Below are positions 52,997 to 63,042 of a stretch of 64,000 nt of DNA, in pieces. Each line of letters begins with the position of its first letter. Positions within the stretch are counted from its first letter, which is position 1. This DNA comes from Sipunculus nudus (lineage: Eukaryota; Annelida; Sipuncula; Golfingiida; Sipunculidae): positions 61,074,453 to 61,138,452 of the forward strand of contig CM049311.1 in assembly GCA_026874595.1 (NCBI GenBank), in the 5' to 3' direction. The translations under genes were made by a program, and so were the position numbers. The notes under the pieces were generated by a model. That model searched no databases. It was not told where the DNA came from and was given only the letters and a program-made list of their open reading frames with translations.

Positions 52997-55766
52997 TTAA
53001 GTGAACAAGGCAACTTAATAGTCTTATTTTTTGCAAGATACAGAATTGAAACAACAATTTTGCAGAAAGGACTTATGTCTCTCCTCAGGCTGATATGGGC
53101 TTACTTGGCCAAAAGACCAACTTCAGCTTTCCATGACTCAAAAATCAAAATCTATTTTTAAACAAATGAGAGATCTCTACAGCAGGATAATGTTTGCAAA
53201 GAATTAAGCCATTGAGTTGACAGTTTCATCATAAAACATTTCTAATGTATTGGCTGAATAAAGGCTATAAAATTAAAAGTTATTTGTCCTTAAAAAAACA
53301 GTTTGATGTAGGTGGTACAACATAAACATCAATTGAGTCATTTGACCAACACTTGCACAAAACTTTGTGATTTTTCTTGCACCTGCCATTTCTGAGATTG
53401 TAATGTTAGTATGCTTACTTGGCCAAATGACTAATTCAAATTCCTGTATCTTGGTCCAAATTCATTGATCCCAAACCATTTGAACTTACTTCAGAGAGCT
53501 CATTTCTGGAATCATTTCTGTGATATATTGAACAATCTGGCTGAAAGATTTCGGAAAAGATTTTCAAAGATTTCCTAGCTTTCTCCCTGGAAAATGTAGG
53601 TCAATGCAGGTTGCGCCACAAAAAGCTCAATCCAACAACATTTCACATGACTGATTTTTTGCATTCAATTTGCTGATGCTAGCTCCTGAGAAATTATAGG
53701 TTAATGTACAAATTATCCAATTACAAAATAGGTCAATGCAGGTGGCGCTACCAATACCTCAATTTAAACAAGTGACCCATGGGTCATGACGCTCAGCTGA
53801 CTGGGAAGAGATTTGCCAAAGGAAATTTTATCATCTGAATGGTAGTATATACCCATTCATTTGAAGAATCAAACAGATTAACCAACAGGCCAAGATTGTG
53901 ACTGTATTTATATATCTCAAAAATAGAGAAAAATGCACAAACTTTAAAAAAAAAATACAGGTGGTTCCACCAGTCTGCAGAAACTAAAAAAAACACTTAA
54001 TGGTCAATATCCATGCAAAGAATCATGGTGAACTCTGCATTAGTTGTTCAGAAACTTCAGCTTTTGTATCAAATTGTCCATTATTCTGAGGGATGCTTCG
54101 GGGTCCTATAGCTTGAAGGTTATGGGTAACAGAGACCTAATTTCAAGTTTCCATGGAGACTTTTCATGGGTCTCCCAGTGTGTCAAGATTGAAGATTCTA
54201 GGTCCAGTTGTTATGATTGTGCCCTGTTAACAGATGTTCATATCTTTAAAGGTCTCAAAAAAAAAGAAAGAATTTGTAAAAAACCCAAACATATACAGGT
54301 GGTGCCACCAGTCTGCAGAAACTGATGAAACACTCCATGATCAATATTGATACAAACAATTATGGTGATTGCTGCATTAGTTGTTCAGATACTTCAGCTT
54401 TTGTATCAATTTTTCCATTATTCTGAGCTGTACTTTGGAGTGCCATAGCTCAAAGGATATGGGTAACAGAGACCTAATTTCAGGTTTCCACGTAGACTTA
54501 TCGTGGGTCTCCCTGTGTATCAAGTATGAAGATTTTAGGTCCAGTCGTTACAATTTGTACCCTGTTGACAGATAACTACATCCTTAAAGGTCTCAAAAAT
54601 AGAGAAAAAAATTTGAAAAAATACAGGTGGCATCACCAGTCTGCAGGAACTGATGGAACACCTCTTGATTAATATGTATGCCAAAAATCATGACCATCAG
54701 TTTTGTAGTTATTGAGATGTTGCAGTTTGTTTTTATCAAATTTTTCATTATTCTGGGGGGTAATTGGGAGCCCCACATCTCAAAGGATATGGGTAACAGA
54801 GACCTTATTTCAGGTTTCCATGGAGAATTTTCATAGGTCTCTCACTGTGTCAGTAATGAAGATTCTAGGTCCAGTCTTAACAATTTGTGCCCTGTTGACA
54901 GATGTTCACATTTTTAAAGGTCTCAAAAATAGCGAAAAACAATTCGTAAAAAATTGAAAAAATACAGGTGGCGCCACCAGTCTGCAGGAAGTGATGAAAC
55001 TTCTCATGATCAATATGTATGCAAAAAATAATGACCATCAGTGATGTAGTTAATGAGATATTGAAGTTTTTGTATGAAATTTTTTATTATTCTGGGGGGG
55101 TACTTTGGGGCCCCATAGCTTGAAGGATATGGGTAACAGAGACCTAATTTCTGGTTTCCATGGGGCTTTTCATAGGTCTCTCAGTGTGTCAAGAATTAAG
55201 ATTCTAGGTCCAGCAGTTACGATTTGTGCCAGGTTAACGGACAGACGGACGGACAGACGGACTGACAGACGGACAGATGGACAAAGAGTGATTGTTATAG
55301 CTCAGATGACTTACAGTCAGCTGAGCTAAAAATGACACATGTAACCGACATTTGCATAAAATTTGGTGACGGTAGCTTCAGCCAGATCTGACATTGTAAA
55401 TTTTTTAGTATATCTTTTTGGCCAAATGACTTAGTTCAGCTTCCGGAAACTCAGCCAAAATTAACCGAACTGGAACCATTGGAACAAACTTGAGAGAGAT
55501 TGTTTAAGAGATTATTTCTGTGAAATATTAAACAATTTGGCTGGTCAGTTAGGAGAAGAAAATTTTAAAATTTTTTTTAGCTTTTTCCCTATAAAATTCA
55601 AATGCAGATAGCAAAAAAAGTAGCAAACTCCCATGTTTGGCATAATGATTCTTCCATAAAATTTGGTGCTGCTAGCTTCACTGGTTTTTGAGACTGCATG
55701 GGTTAACGTACAGACGATGATGAGCGGATGCTGCGTACCATTGCATAAGCTCACAAGTTCACTAAA
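52997..55766 (+). mobile_element. Older repeat element interrupted by the 53,766-55,329 insertion
   Basis: Before the insertion there are diverged internal units with gcaggttgcgccac (53,610) and gcaggtggcgctacc (53,741), each followed by 'cacatgactgattttttgca'-like sequence. After the insertion the text resumes with atgacacatgtaaccgacat and 'aaatttggtgacggtagctt', the expected continuation of the interrupted unit. Outer limits are approximate; short inverted sequences (agtgaac at 53,000, gttcact near 55,756) may be its ends. Confidence 0.6.
53766..55329 (+). mobile_element. Second copy of the 337-base-unit element, four units
   Basis: It starts with the same aaacaagtgacccatgggtc 5' end as 36,782 and shares the first hundred bases almost base for base. 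Anchors at 53,971, 54,309, 54,647 and 54,978 mark four units. A GACGG/GACAG tract (55,238-55,278) and hairpin (55,299-55,327) close it. It interrupts another repeat: sequence left of 53,766 and right of 55,329 belongs to one different family. Length differs from the first copy only by unit number. Confidence 0.87.
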
Positions 55767-55980
55767 TAAAACATGATCAAACAAACTGATAAACAGTTAG
55801 TTGTTTTAGGCATTATACGATGCAACTCCTGCATGCTCTAAGTGAAAGGACAACATATTTACATGTAACTGAATAGCTCTGTAAAACAAACAGCAACTGT
55901 TGATAAATCAAGCAATAAAAGATAGAGGATGAATTGTCATTTGTTGAAATATTCACAAACTTTTATTGGGGAATACTTAC

Positions 55981-56099
55981 TGGTATTGGGGCCATCATTA
56001 CAGCCTGGCCATCCGGTGATGGAATGATGAAGGCAGGGATTGGCCCAGGAAGACTGTCCTTTGGAGGGTACCTCCTTGGTCGACCACGACCCCTTTTCA
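55981..56099 (-). CDS. Exon: third AT-hook and proline-rich segment
   Basis: Joined to the preceding exon in phase 1, the peptide reads PVKRGRGRPRRYPPKDSLPG and continues with IPAFIIPSPDGQAVMMAPIP. The hook KRGRGRPRR sits right at the exon start, the same layout as in the first hook exon. The rest is Pro-rich and hydrophobic. The acceptor is tgtgatatag and the donor ATACCA|gtaagt; the exon is 119 bases and leaves in phase 0. Just upstream in genomic order is a repeat-packed intron of 4.7 kb. The basic hook and proline-rich tail fit an unstructured DNA-contact region. Confidence 0.87.
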
Positions 56100-56458
56100 C
56101 TATATCACAGAAACACACATCTATGTAGATACAAAATTTTATTGCCATATCAGTAAACCATAAGAAACCTTGGGTCTATATACTGCAAATCTTTTCAGCA
56201 TGGTAAATTTATTAACTCAAGTAAAACTACACTGAATTTACTTTATACTTTTTAAAGTTAAGGATATAGCTTACAACAAGTTTATCGCTGGGAAGACAAA
56301 TTAGTATTTATTTTTGTATGTATTCAGAGAAAGATCATAATTAGACATATTCTGAAATATATTTAAAATGAATAAAGTCAATGTACAATTGTTTAAACAA
56401 TCAGTCTTTCAATCAAATCAACAGGAAATGTAAACAGTTGTGCTTGAAGATAACCTAC

Positions 56459-56653
56459 CTGGAATGACCCCCATGTTGACTAGCATGTTCTGGACTTGGC
56501 TTACTGAGATTCCTGATTTAGGAGGACGACCTCTGCCTCTTTTGAAAGGAAACCCAGATTTCTTATCTCCATCCTCATCCTCCACATCAACCTCTTCATC
56601 TTCATCATCACCTGCATCAGCACCATCCTCATCCACTGGCCCAGTCTCATAAT
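56459..56653 (-). CDS. Exon: acidic tract followed by second AT-hook
   Basis: The exon encodes DYETGPVDEDGADAGDDEDE followed by more Asp/Glu, then the hook KRGRGRPPKSG and a short helix-like tail SVSQVQNMLVNMGVIPG. An acidic block beside an AT-hook is common in chromatin proteins, but the function here is inference. It is 195 bases long, phase 1 at both ends. The donor CCAG|gtaggt is strong. The acceptor (aacttgaag) has a weak pyrimidine tract, so the exact 5' edge is the least certain part; an alternative AG nine bases further in would bring a stop codon into frame, which supports the chosen edge. The plus-strand frame rich in Ser/Thr here is the mirror of the acidic codons. Confidence 0.85.
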
Positions 56654-56873
56654 CTTCAAGTTACAGTGATCATGAATTTGAATGTTTAAGCTCATGTATG
56701 CCAAAGCATGTATTAACTCTTGTGAGGACTTTATTTGCTAAGCTATATGCATGTTCATGCTGCTTATTAATATAAATAATTGTCAATTAACTTTACCTGC
56801 AACTTATGAACAGCTTTCTTTTGCTGGATATTCGTTCTTATTTATGAATGTAATACATGTGTATGTCACTTAC

Positions 56874-56930
56874 CTTTCAGAAACCTGGCTTTTTTCCTTT
56901 GTCTGTGACTTTTTCTGCGACCATCTGGCC
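56874..56930 (-). CDS. Micro-exon: basic patch, possible nuclear localisation signal
   Basis: This is a 57-base exon of 19 codons, too short to appear as an open reading frame by itself. The minus strand shows acceptor atattttcag and donor CTGAAAG|gtaagt, both close to consensus. Translated in the phase dictated by the neighbouring exons it reads GPDGRRKSHRQRKKARFLK, strongly basic with two Arg/Lys clusters spaced like a bipartite nuclear localisation signal. Phase 1 at both ends means inclusion or skipping keeps the frame. The nuclear signal reading is inference from composition; the splice sites and frame are directly visible. It lies between the exons for AT-hooks 1 and 2. Confidence 0.72.
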
Positions 56931-57381
56931 CTGAAAATATTGGCAACAATTACCCCATATAAAAACTAGAAGAGTAGATTATTGCAAGACCACCTTCTTA
57001 AATAAGCTCTGACGGATCGCTGTTGACATGTCAAATTCAAAATGAATTGTTTTAGGTGTGCCCTTACACTCATTTTATGTACATTTTTTTTTTCAAGCAA
57101 TAATTAAAGTTGCATGAAGAAACCAGAATTGTAAGTTTCAAATCACATCTTCTTCCACAACTTAAGCTTTTCAAGATCAATGGGCAAATAAAAGTCATAA
57201 ATAAATCAAATAAGAAATGATGATGAAAGAAAATTAATTTTAATATCCATTTTTTTTAATGGTGCTCTACATTATGTATATCAAACAGGATGAAAAATCC
57301 CTTTGTCTTTTTACATTGTGTTTCATGGGCTCAACAAATATGTTATATGTACACATCAGGTTGCTGCAGGAAAGCACCCAC

Positions 57382-57555
57382 CAGCATCAGACAGCCCTAA
57401 CAGTCCTTGTGCAGCACTGTTTTCTTGCTCTGTAGGTCCATCTTTCAAGTCGTCTTCAGCACCAGACCTGGAAGTGTCTCCAGAAGGTTCAGTATCTCTG
57501 CTGTTCTCATCATCAAGCCTGGGTACTTTCCTTGGGCGGCCACGCCGACGTTTAC
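57382..57555 (-). CDS. Exon: first AT-hook and acidic/serine-rich tail
   Basis: The exon opens directly after a ctgtacag acceptor with the AT-hook GKRRRGRPRKVPRL, in which the core Gly-Arg-Pro is flanked by basic residues as in HMGA-type hooks. The remainder (DDENSRDTEPSGDTSRSGAE and following) is acidic and Ser-rich, a likely disordered spacer. Length is 174 bases; it enters and leaves in phase 1, so it could be skipped without a frameshift. The donor chosen is GATGCTG|gtgggt, which joins in frame to the next micro-exon. AT-hooks bind the minor groove of A/T tracts and often help larger DNA-binding proteins; that is family knowledge. The plus-strand reading frames over the same bases are shadows. 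Confidence 0.88.
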
Positions 57556-58700
57556 CTGTACAGAGATTTACTGCAGAAATTACAATCAAGACAGAATATA
57601 CAGCACCTCAACCCCCCAAAGATCTTGTATCCACAAAATTGTACATTGTATGATATATATACTATATGCATAGTTTTAAAATGGGCGTTTGTAGGGAAAA
57701 AAAATCTAACATACAGGTTCTGAATTTCAGCTAGGGGGCGAGGAATGATACCTAGGACAAACCTGAGAGTATTGTGTCTTTAAATGTTATAGTATAATCC
57801 CTGCAGTTATATTCCAGATGTCTGGTCTATTGATAAAACGTCTCTGACAATCATTCAGTTTTGTAATTTCAATTGGGTTGAGGTGGGGTGGAGAAGGGGT
57901 CACTGTCAATGGTTAACTTGGGGAGTACTTATCCATAATTCCAATTCCGTAGCCACAAGGCTATGTCCTACCCCTTACATGATATAATTATACCTTGTTG
58001 TACTCTTTATGACAATGACCCAACTATCTTACTGTAAGGTCAAAGGTCGATAATAAAGAGTTGGCTGATCTTTCTTTCAATTTCAGCGGGTCTGCACCTA
58101 TCTGTGAAGCACTTGGCCTTTCAGGAAATCTCCTTTATAATAATACTTTGACACAAAGGAAGTGGTGCTGGGAGAGTTTGGCATTAATCTCCAAACTGAT
58201 GAATTTTCATATAATGAAGTATAGTTCATTAATTATTTAGTTTCTTATATAATTATATTCCACAAATTATTTATCTTTATTTTTAATTGTCAATGGACCA
58301 GGACAGATCTTTCGTTCAGCTGTTCTTAACAAATCCACAAAGCTGTACTCTGGGAATCTCCTAATCTCAACAAACAACTAAAGTGGTGCTGGTGTAGTCT
58401 GACATTAAATAATCTTCAAATTGATAAAGGATCCTAGACAGAAGTTGTCAAATTACATGTAATACTACTTTATTTACATATGATAATGATTCATTGACAT
58501 TCACCCAAGATATTTGCATGCATATGATGCTGCTTCAGTTTCTTCTTTTATCACCCACTTATGTCTTGCTTCATGCTTCATGTTATTGTTTAAACATGCC
58601 CTTACCTGTAAGACACTAATTTTCAAAAGGTACTGTTTTACTATGAACACCCAGGAATTTAATTTTTTTTTAGTTTGAACTAAATAAGACTAGACTGTAC
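57556..58700. other. Intron between the N-terminal exon and the first AT-hook exon
   Basis: About 1.1 kb. It contains a diverged pair of about 220-base repeats recognisable by aagtggtgctgg(g/t) at 58,159 and 58,381 followed by 'tctgacattaa...ctccaaattgat' variants. No additional exon seen. Confidence 0.5.
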
Positions 58701-59280
58701 CTTGCTGGTCCACTTTGAAAGGATATGCCACCAGGTGATTAGTCTGTGGATCCACTCGTAGTACACATTTTTTCCCATCCACCACAACAATACTCTCTGA
58801 TGTCAACTTTAAAGGGCTTTCCAGGTCTAAGATCTTTTTTACCAGTTCTGCAGGCTCCTGGCTGGCAGTGACTGTGGAGCCAACAGCTGGCTTTTCTGCA
58901 GAACCCACAACTAGAGTGCTGTCAGTAACCATCCCTGTCTGACTGGTAGTGTTTGGTTCTTCTGTTTTGTTCATATCTACATTGTTAATGTCAGACACTG
59001 GATTAGTTGCACGCACATCTATCTGTGTATTTAAGTCAGTTGTTTTTGGTACAGCCCCTGTGTTGTCAACCTGGGTTGTCTGCACTACTTGAGCAGTATG
59101 TACAGCTTGTACTTCATGCTCAACTTGAGCAGAATGCTCCAAGCCAATCGCTTGCTCCACATGAGCTGTGGGCTCCACCTGTACAATATTTACAGTATTA
59201 CTGCCTACGGAAGCTGCAGCGTCATCGACTTGAACTGTAGTTCCCACCAGGGCAGTGTCATCTGTTGACTGCTCTATTAT
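58701..59280 (-). CDS. Exon: acidic, Q/V/T-rich N-terminal region of the AT-hook/zinc finger protein
   Basis: This 580-base internal exon is the longest open block in the gene. On the minus strand it follows an acceptor ending ctacag and ends at a CAAG|gtacag donor, entering in phase 0 and leaving in phase 1. The product begins IIEQSTDDTALVG and ends KVDQQG. It is rich in Gln, Val, Thr and acidic residues, with a run of short repeats of the type 'VEHEVQAVHTAQVVQTTQV', and has no cysteine-histidine motif. Such composition is common in activation or disordered regions of transcription factors; that role is inference. The stretch from about residue 165, with DLESPLKLTSESIVVVDGKK and a following VLRVDPQTNHLVAYPF, looks more ordered and may be a small conserved motif. 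An in-frame ATG lies upstream but would need read-through of the strong acceptor, so I treat this as an internal exon. Confidence 0.88.
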
Positions 59281-59310
59281 CTGTAGATAAAGTACAAAAT
59301 TATGATTAAA

Positions 59311-60452
59311 ACTAGACATTTCTTGGCCGCAGGTGCCAGAGTATCCCAAGACATAGTACGCCCCCCCCCCCCCCCCCCTTTAGGAATAGGCCCCCATTTT
59401 TAGCAGCATATACTGACACTTGGCAAGCAATTATTGTTTCTTCCATCTATCAATCCACAATCTTTTTAAAGATTTTGGTCCTGTGACCTTGACCTCATGA
59501 CCCCAAAATAAGTTGGAGTCTTGCTTTTTCAATGGGACATAAATAAGTCAAGTTTGAAATCAATAAAAGCAGGAATTATCATCCAGAAACTTATTTTTTG
59601 ACAGATAGCTCCTGTGGCCTTGACCTTTGACCTTGTGACCCCAAAATTGATATGGATCATCCACTATTGGCAAGTGAGCTATATATTCAAGATGGAAGAC
59701 CTGGGATGAAAGTTTGGCTTAAAATGCATCCACAGTATCTTTTAAGATGCAAGTCCAGTGACCTTGACCTTTGACCTCATGACCCTAAAACCTATAGGGT
59801 TCTTACTTTAGTAGTGGGCCATACATAAGTCACGTTTGAAATTCATATGGCTATCAACACTGGCGATATCATAAGAGGTGTGTGATTTTCACCAAATATG
59901 GACACATTAAAGGTCAAGGCCACTCTCATAGTAAAGGTCATGACCCAAATGTAAATTGACCTCATCCCATAACCCATCTCTCTACATGTGCATAATATGA
60001 AAGAAATCTGTTCATTAGTTTTTGACTTATAATGCTTACAGTACTGTCAAGTGGCAATTATGGGGGTATTAAAAGGCGTAAGTACAAGAAAAGGATGATA
60101 GGTGGCGCCACCAGTTTCCGGTATATCACAAGGCTATCCAAGATCTTTGGTCACCTTGATTTTTGGACCAGACCATGCAAGCTTACTTGAGATATTAAAG
60201 AATTTGTGTTATTTTCAGCAAAAAAATGGACCTATTCAAGGTCAAGGTCAGTCTCCTAGCATAGGTCATGACCCCATTTTAAATAGGCTTCGTCCCCTTA
60301 CCTATATCTATACAAATGTAAAGTTTGAAAAAGATCAGTGAAATATTTTTGGAGTTATCCTGCTCACAAGGTTTTTCTGCGGTGGCAGCGGCGGCCGCGA
60401 CGGGACAGTCGTGAAACCATAGTATCCCGACTTTGTCTGGGGATACAATTAT
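59311..60452 (+). mobile_element. HINE-like element, GTATCCC family, copy 1
   Basis: It begins actagacatttcttgg, then GTATCCC (59,341-59,347) and a run of C (59,362-59,378). The 3' end is AGTATCCC-gactttgtct-GGGGATACA (60,421-60,445). An exact GGTGGCGCCACC is at 60,101. The text contains several 'ccttgacctttgacctcatgac' type phrases. It starts only about 31 bases from the acceptor edge of exon 58,701-59,280. Confidence 0.78.
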
Positions 60453-61131
60453 GTAATGTAACATGATCTGACCACTCTATCCAAATGATGTTTGAAATTA
60501 ATACAAATTGTAATACACATACACCCCATAATGTATATATAATTTTAAACTGAGTACAATGTTCTTTCTAATGGTACATATACTGATTTCTCCTTTCATT
60601 TTTCTTTATATAGGAAACTGTTATTGATATGATATATTATTGAAATAAAATTTTTAAATTTACATTTTAAGGAAATAAGAAAGATAATGGAGGAAAATTT
60701 AAACCAGATACTTGTGAGATATGTCATTTACCTTTAAATGTCATTTTATAATCTGCCTAATATAACTGTTTTCCCTGTAACTAGGTGCTCAAAAAACATT
60801 TTGTTTAAATAATTTTAAAATTTGAAAATGAGTGAAGACATCATCAAGACATACCCCTTTCATAGAATAATAAACCAGCTTTTAAAGGATTCATACTTTA
60901 TGGGGTCTAGTGAATTTAGAAGAAATGCTACCTGCAGCAAGGAAGGTCATGTGAAAGGTCATTAACTGAGAACACCAATGCACAAATGGTTAATGTCACT
61001 TAAATTTTATGAAGCCTGTACTGAAGCTAGTAAGGCTGATTTTATTGCTCCTTGGAATGATGGGTTTTCTCTAGTATTCCCTTGCAAATGACTGAACAAC
61101 TACACATTAAGACTAGACCTGGGGTCAATTC

Positions 61132-61280
61132 AAATTTTTCAATTCCAATTCAATTCCAATTCAAGAACTTTTATGAAACTTCAATTCTAATTCAATTCAA
61201 TTCAATTTGCTGGATATAAATATCAATTCCAATTCAATTCAATTATTTTTATTTAATTCAAATTCAATTTGCAATTCAAA
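61132..61280 (+). repeat. AATTC-based minisatellite
   Basis: Degenerate copies of caattccaattcaattc follow one another over about 150 bases, with a middle spacer 'gctggatataaatat'. Compositionally simple; no coding potential seen. Confidence 0.85.
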
Positions 61281-62125
61281 AAGTTGCATTCATTTGAATA
61301 CATTTCATTGGTGTGATGCAAGTGTTATCACAGGAGATCTTTTAGGTTTGCACTAGTACACAACTTACAGCTTTGTTCAGAATTATTTGAATCCCTCCAA
61401 AGCTAAATGAATTTCATTAATTACAAGTTTTGCCATTTCATGTGGCATAGCAGCCAGATAGATTTTACTTGTTTTGTTGGGCAATTATTCATTCAGATCA
61501 GGTAAACTACCCTAATTCGGATAAAGGTTTTTTTCTGGATTTTAATACCTAGTGCAATTAATATATATGCAAATAATCTATTTTTGGTGATGGAAAACAT
61601 TACAGTTCTCATGATCTTGGGAAGGGTGGGGGATACAGACAAGGCCCCCATTGACAAAAGCCCCCAAAGTTCAAAAGCCCCCCTACCTTAATGATAAAGA
61701 GGACAAAATCCCCATCCCTGATTATATTTTTAAATAAATGTTTGACAACACCTAAAATTCTGTACGTCTTATTTATCTAATGAAATGTGTGTGTTAAATG
61801 TAAAAAGTAGCCTATTCACATATCAGGCATGTTAAATATGCTTGAAATAAAGCGTTTTCTCCTCATAATAGTATGGTATGTGCCAATTATTCATTCTTTC
61901 CAGTTCAGTTGGTTTAGTCCTGTACACACAAGTAGGAATAAGCTTCTGGTTTGTGATTTGTTGTCCTAGCACAAGATCAGACCTCTGGTCATGCCTTCTT
62001 GTTATGGTAAAAATACACACTTGGACATACACATTGTTAACTTACACACAGAACCATAACAATGTATAAAATTTGAATTTTAGATAATAAGTTTATGTGC
62101 AAAGTTTAAAAGTCCTACATCCCAT

Positions 62126-62142
62126 GGGGGGGGGGGGGGGCA
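62126..62142. repeat. Poly-G tract
   Basis: A run of about 16 G bases in unique-looking sequence. Length is likely unstable. Confidence 0.85.
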
Positions 62143-62743
62143 ATCAGTGTTATATACACTAACAATAGCACAGTCATCAAGTTGGGTGCTTGAATGAGCA
62201 ATTTTGTAACATATAATTTTACTGATTAAAGTCATCAAAGTAGTCTATGGGATGTACTTTGCTATCTCATGGCTGTTGCTTGTTCCAGCCCCTAAAGTGC
62301 TCTAGATAATCAGAACCACTGGTCACCATGTAGCTGGTCAAAGCACACCAGGCAAGCAGAGCAGCTCCAGGCATACTGGGTGCTATCACAATAGACATAC
62401 CAGAATCCTAGAAAGTCACTGGACCAGAAGAAGTCGGCTCAGTGTCATCTGATTACAACAGGAAATGGGAAGTAATAGAAGATAATACATATTTCTCTTA
62501 TTCAATTATCACTACTTTTACATCTCTGTTTTATATCTACTGTATTATACTACTATTACTTTGAAAATTAGAAGATTTCTATTACTATATCATTATTATC
62601 CCTTCTCTGGTATGCTAAATCTGTTTATACAAACAATTCAGGAACAGTGATTAAGAAGCATTTCAGCTGTTATCATGTTCCCAGTGTTGCCCATGAAAGG
62701 CATTTGTGTTTGATTTTAACCAAATACCAGGATTGGCACAATC

Positions 62744-62835
62744 TTCCCGGAGGGAAGGGAAGGGAAGGGAAGAAATACTTTCTTCCCGGAAGGGAAGAAA
62801 TACTTTCTTCCCACCATTTCTTCCCAGGGAAGAAA
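62744..62835. repeat. Alternating GGGAAGAAAT / inverted TTTCTTCCC repeats
   Basis: (GGGAA)n at 62,752-62,770 is followed by alternating ggaagaaatactttcttccc units; the motif GGGAAGAAAT...ATTTCTTCCC is palindromic, so one strand could fold into several hairpins. Confidence 0.8.
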
Positions 62836-63042
62836 TAGATTTACAACATACCTGTCATTCACATTGTTCAAGTGACATTTTGGCATATCATATTTGTGCA
62901 AATCAGAGAGACAACTTTTGTTATATAAAAAGCTTGCAAACAGACCCTTAGTAGGTGATTGTTATGTGATTTGAGTGATGGGGCTGGATGGTATAGTCTT
63001 TAGCCGAGTTGTTGTTGCTGGTGCTGAAGGCTTGGCTTCTGC

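Larger units (their letters stand above)
29345..59280 (-). other. Gene span: AT-hook and multi-C2H2 zinc finger protein (partial at 5' end, 3' end uncertain)
   Basis: Fourteen exons on the minus strand join without a frame break: coding pieces of 580, 174, 57, 195, 119, 238, 174, 117, 176, 129, 167, 120, 157 and 211 bases give 871 codons plus one base. Each boundary has AG before and GT after the exon, and each donor phase matches the next acceptor phase. The order is an acidic Q/V/T-rich N-terminal part, three AT-hooks (about residues 195-203, 308-316 and 337-345, counted from the first visible codon), linker, and nine zinc fingers (about 565-807). AT-hooks bind the AT minor groove and C2H2 arrays read DNA bases, so a nuclear DNA-binding regulator is the natural reading. 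I do not recognise a named orthologue and give no symbol. The start exon was not found; it should end in phase 0 and lie right of 59,280. Confidence 0.88.
60453..63042. other. Upstream intron or intergenic sequence; start exon not identified
   Basis: AT-rich with the minisatellite, poly-G and palindromic repeats listed separately. The zinc finger gene's 5' exon, which must end in phase 0, should lie here or beyond the window. A 43-codon minus frame with ATG near 62,398 (MSIVIAPSMPGAALLAW...) exists but has no splice support. Confidence 0.4.

Noticed and set aside
56440-56652. Plus-strand frame rich in Ser/Thr/Pro
   Set aside because: It is the reverse-strand mirror of the acidic and AT-hook exon; GAT/GAA codons read backwards give Ser/Thr-rich text.
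57303-57653. 116-codon plus-strand frame
   Set aside because: It lies over the first AT-hook exon on the opposite strand, which has a clear domain and matching splice phases.
62270-62400. 43-codon minus frame with ATG, possible first exon
   Set aside because: No donor in the required phase 0 at a sensible place, and no similarity to the N-terminal exon or a known motif.
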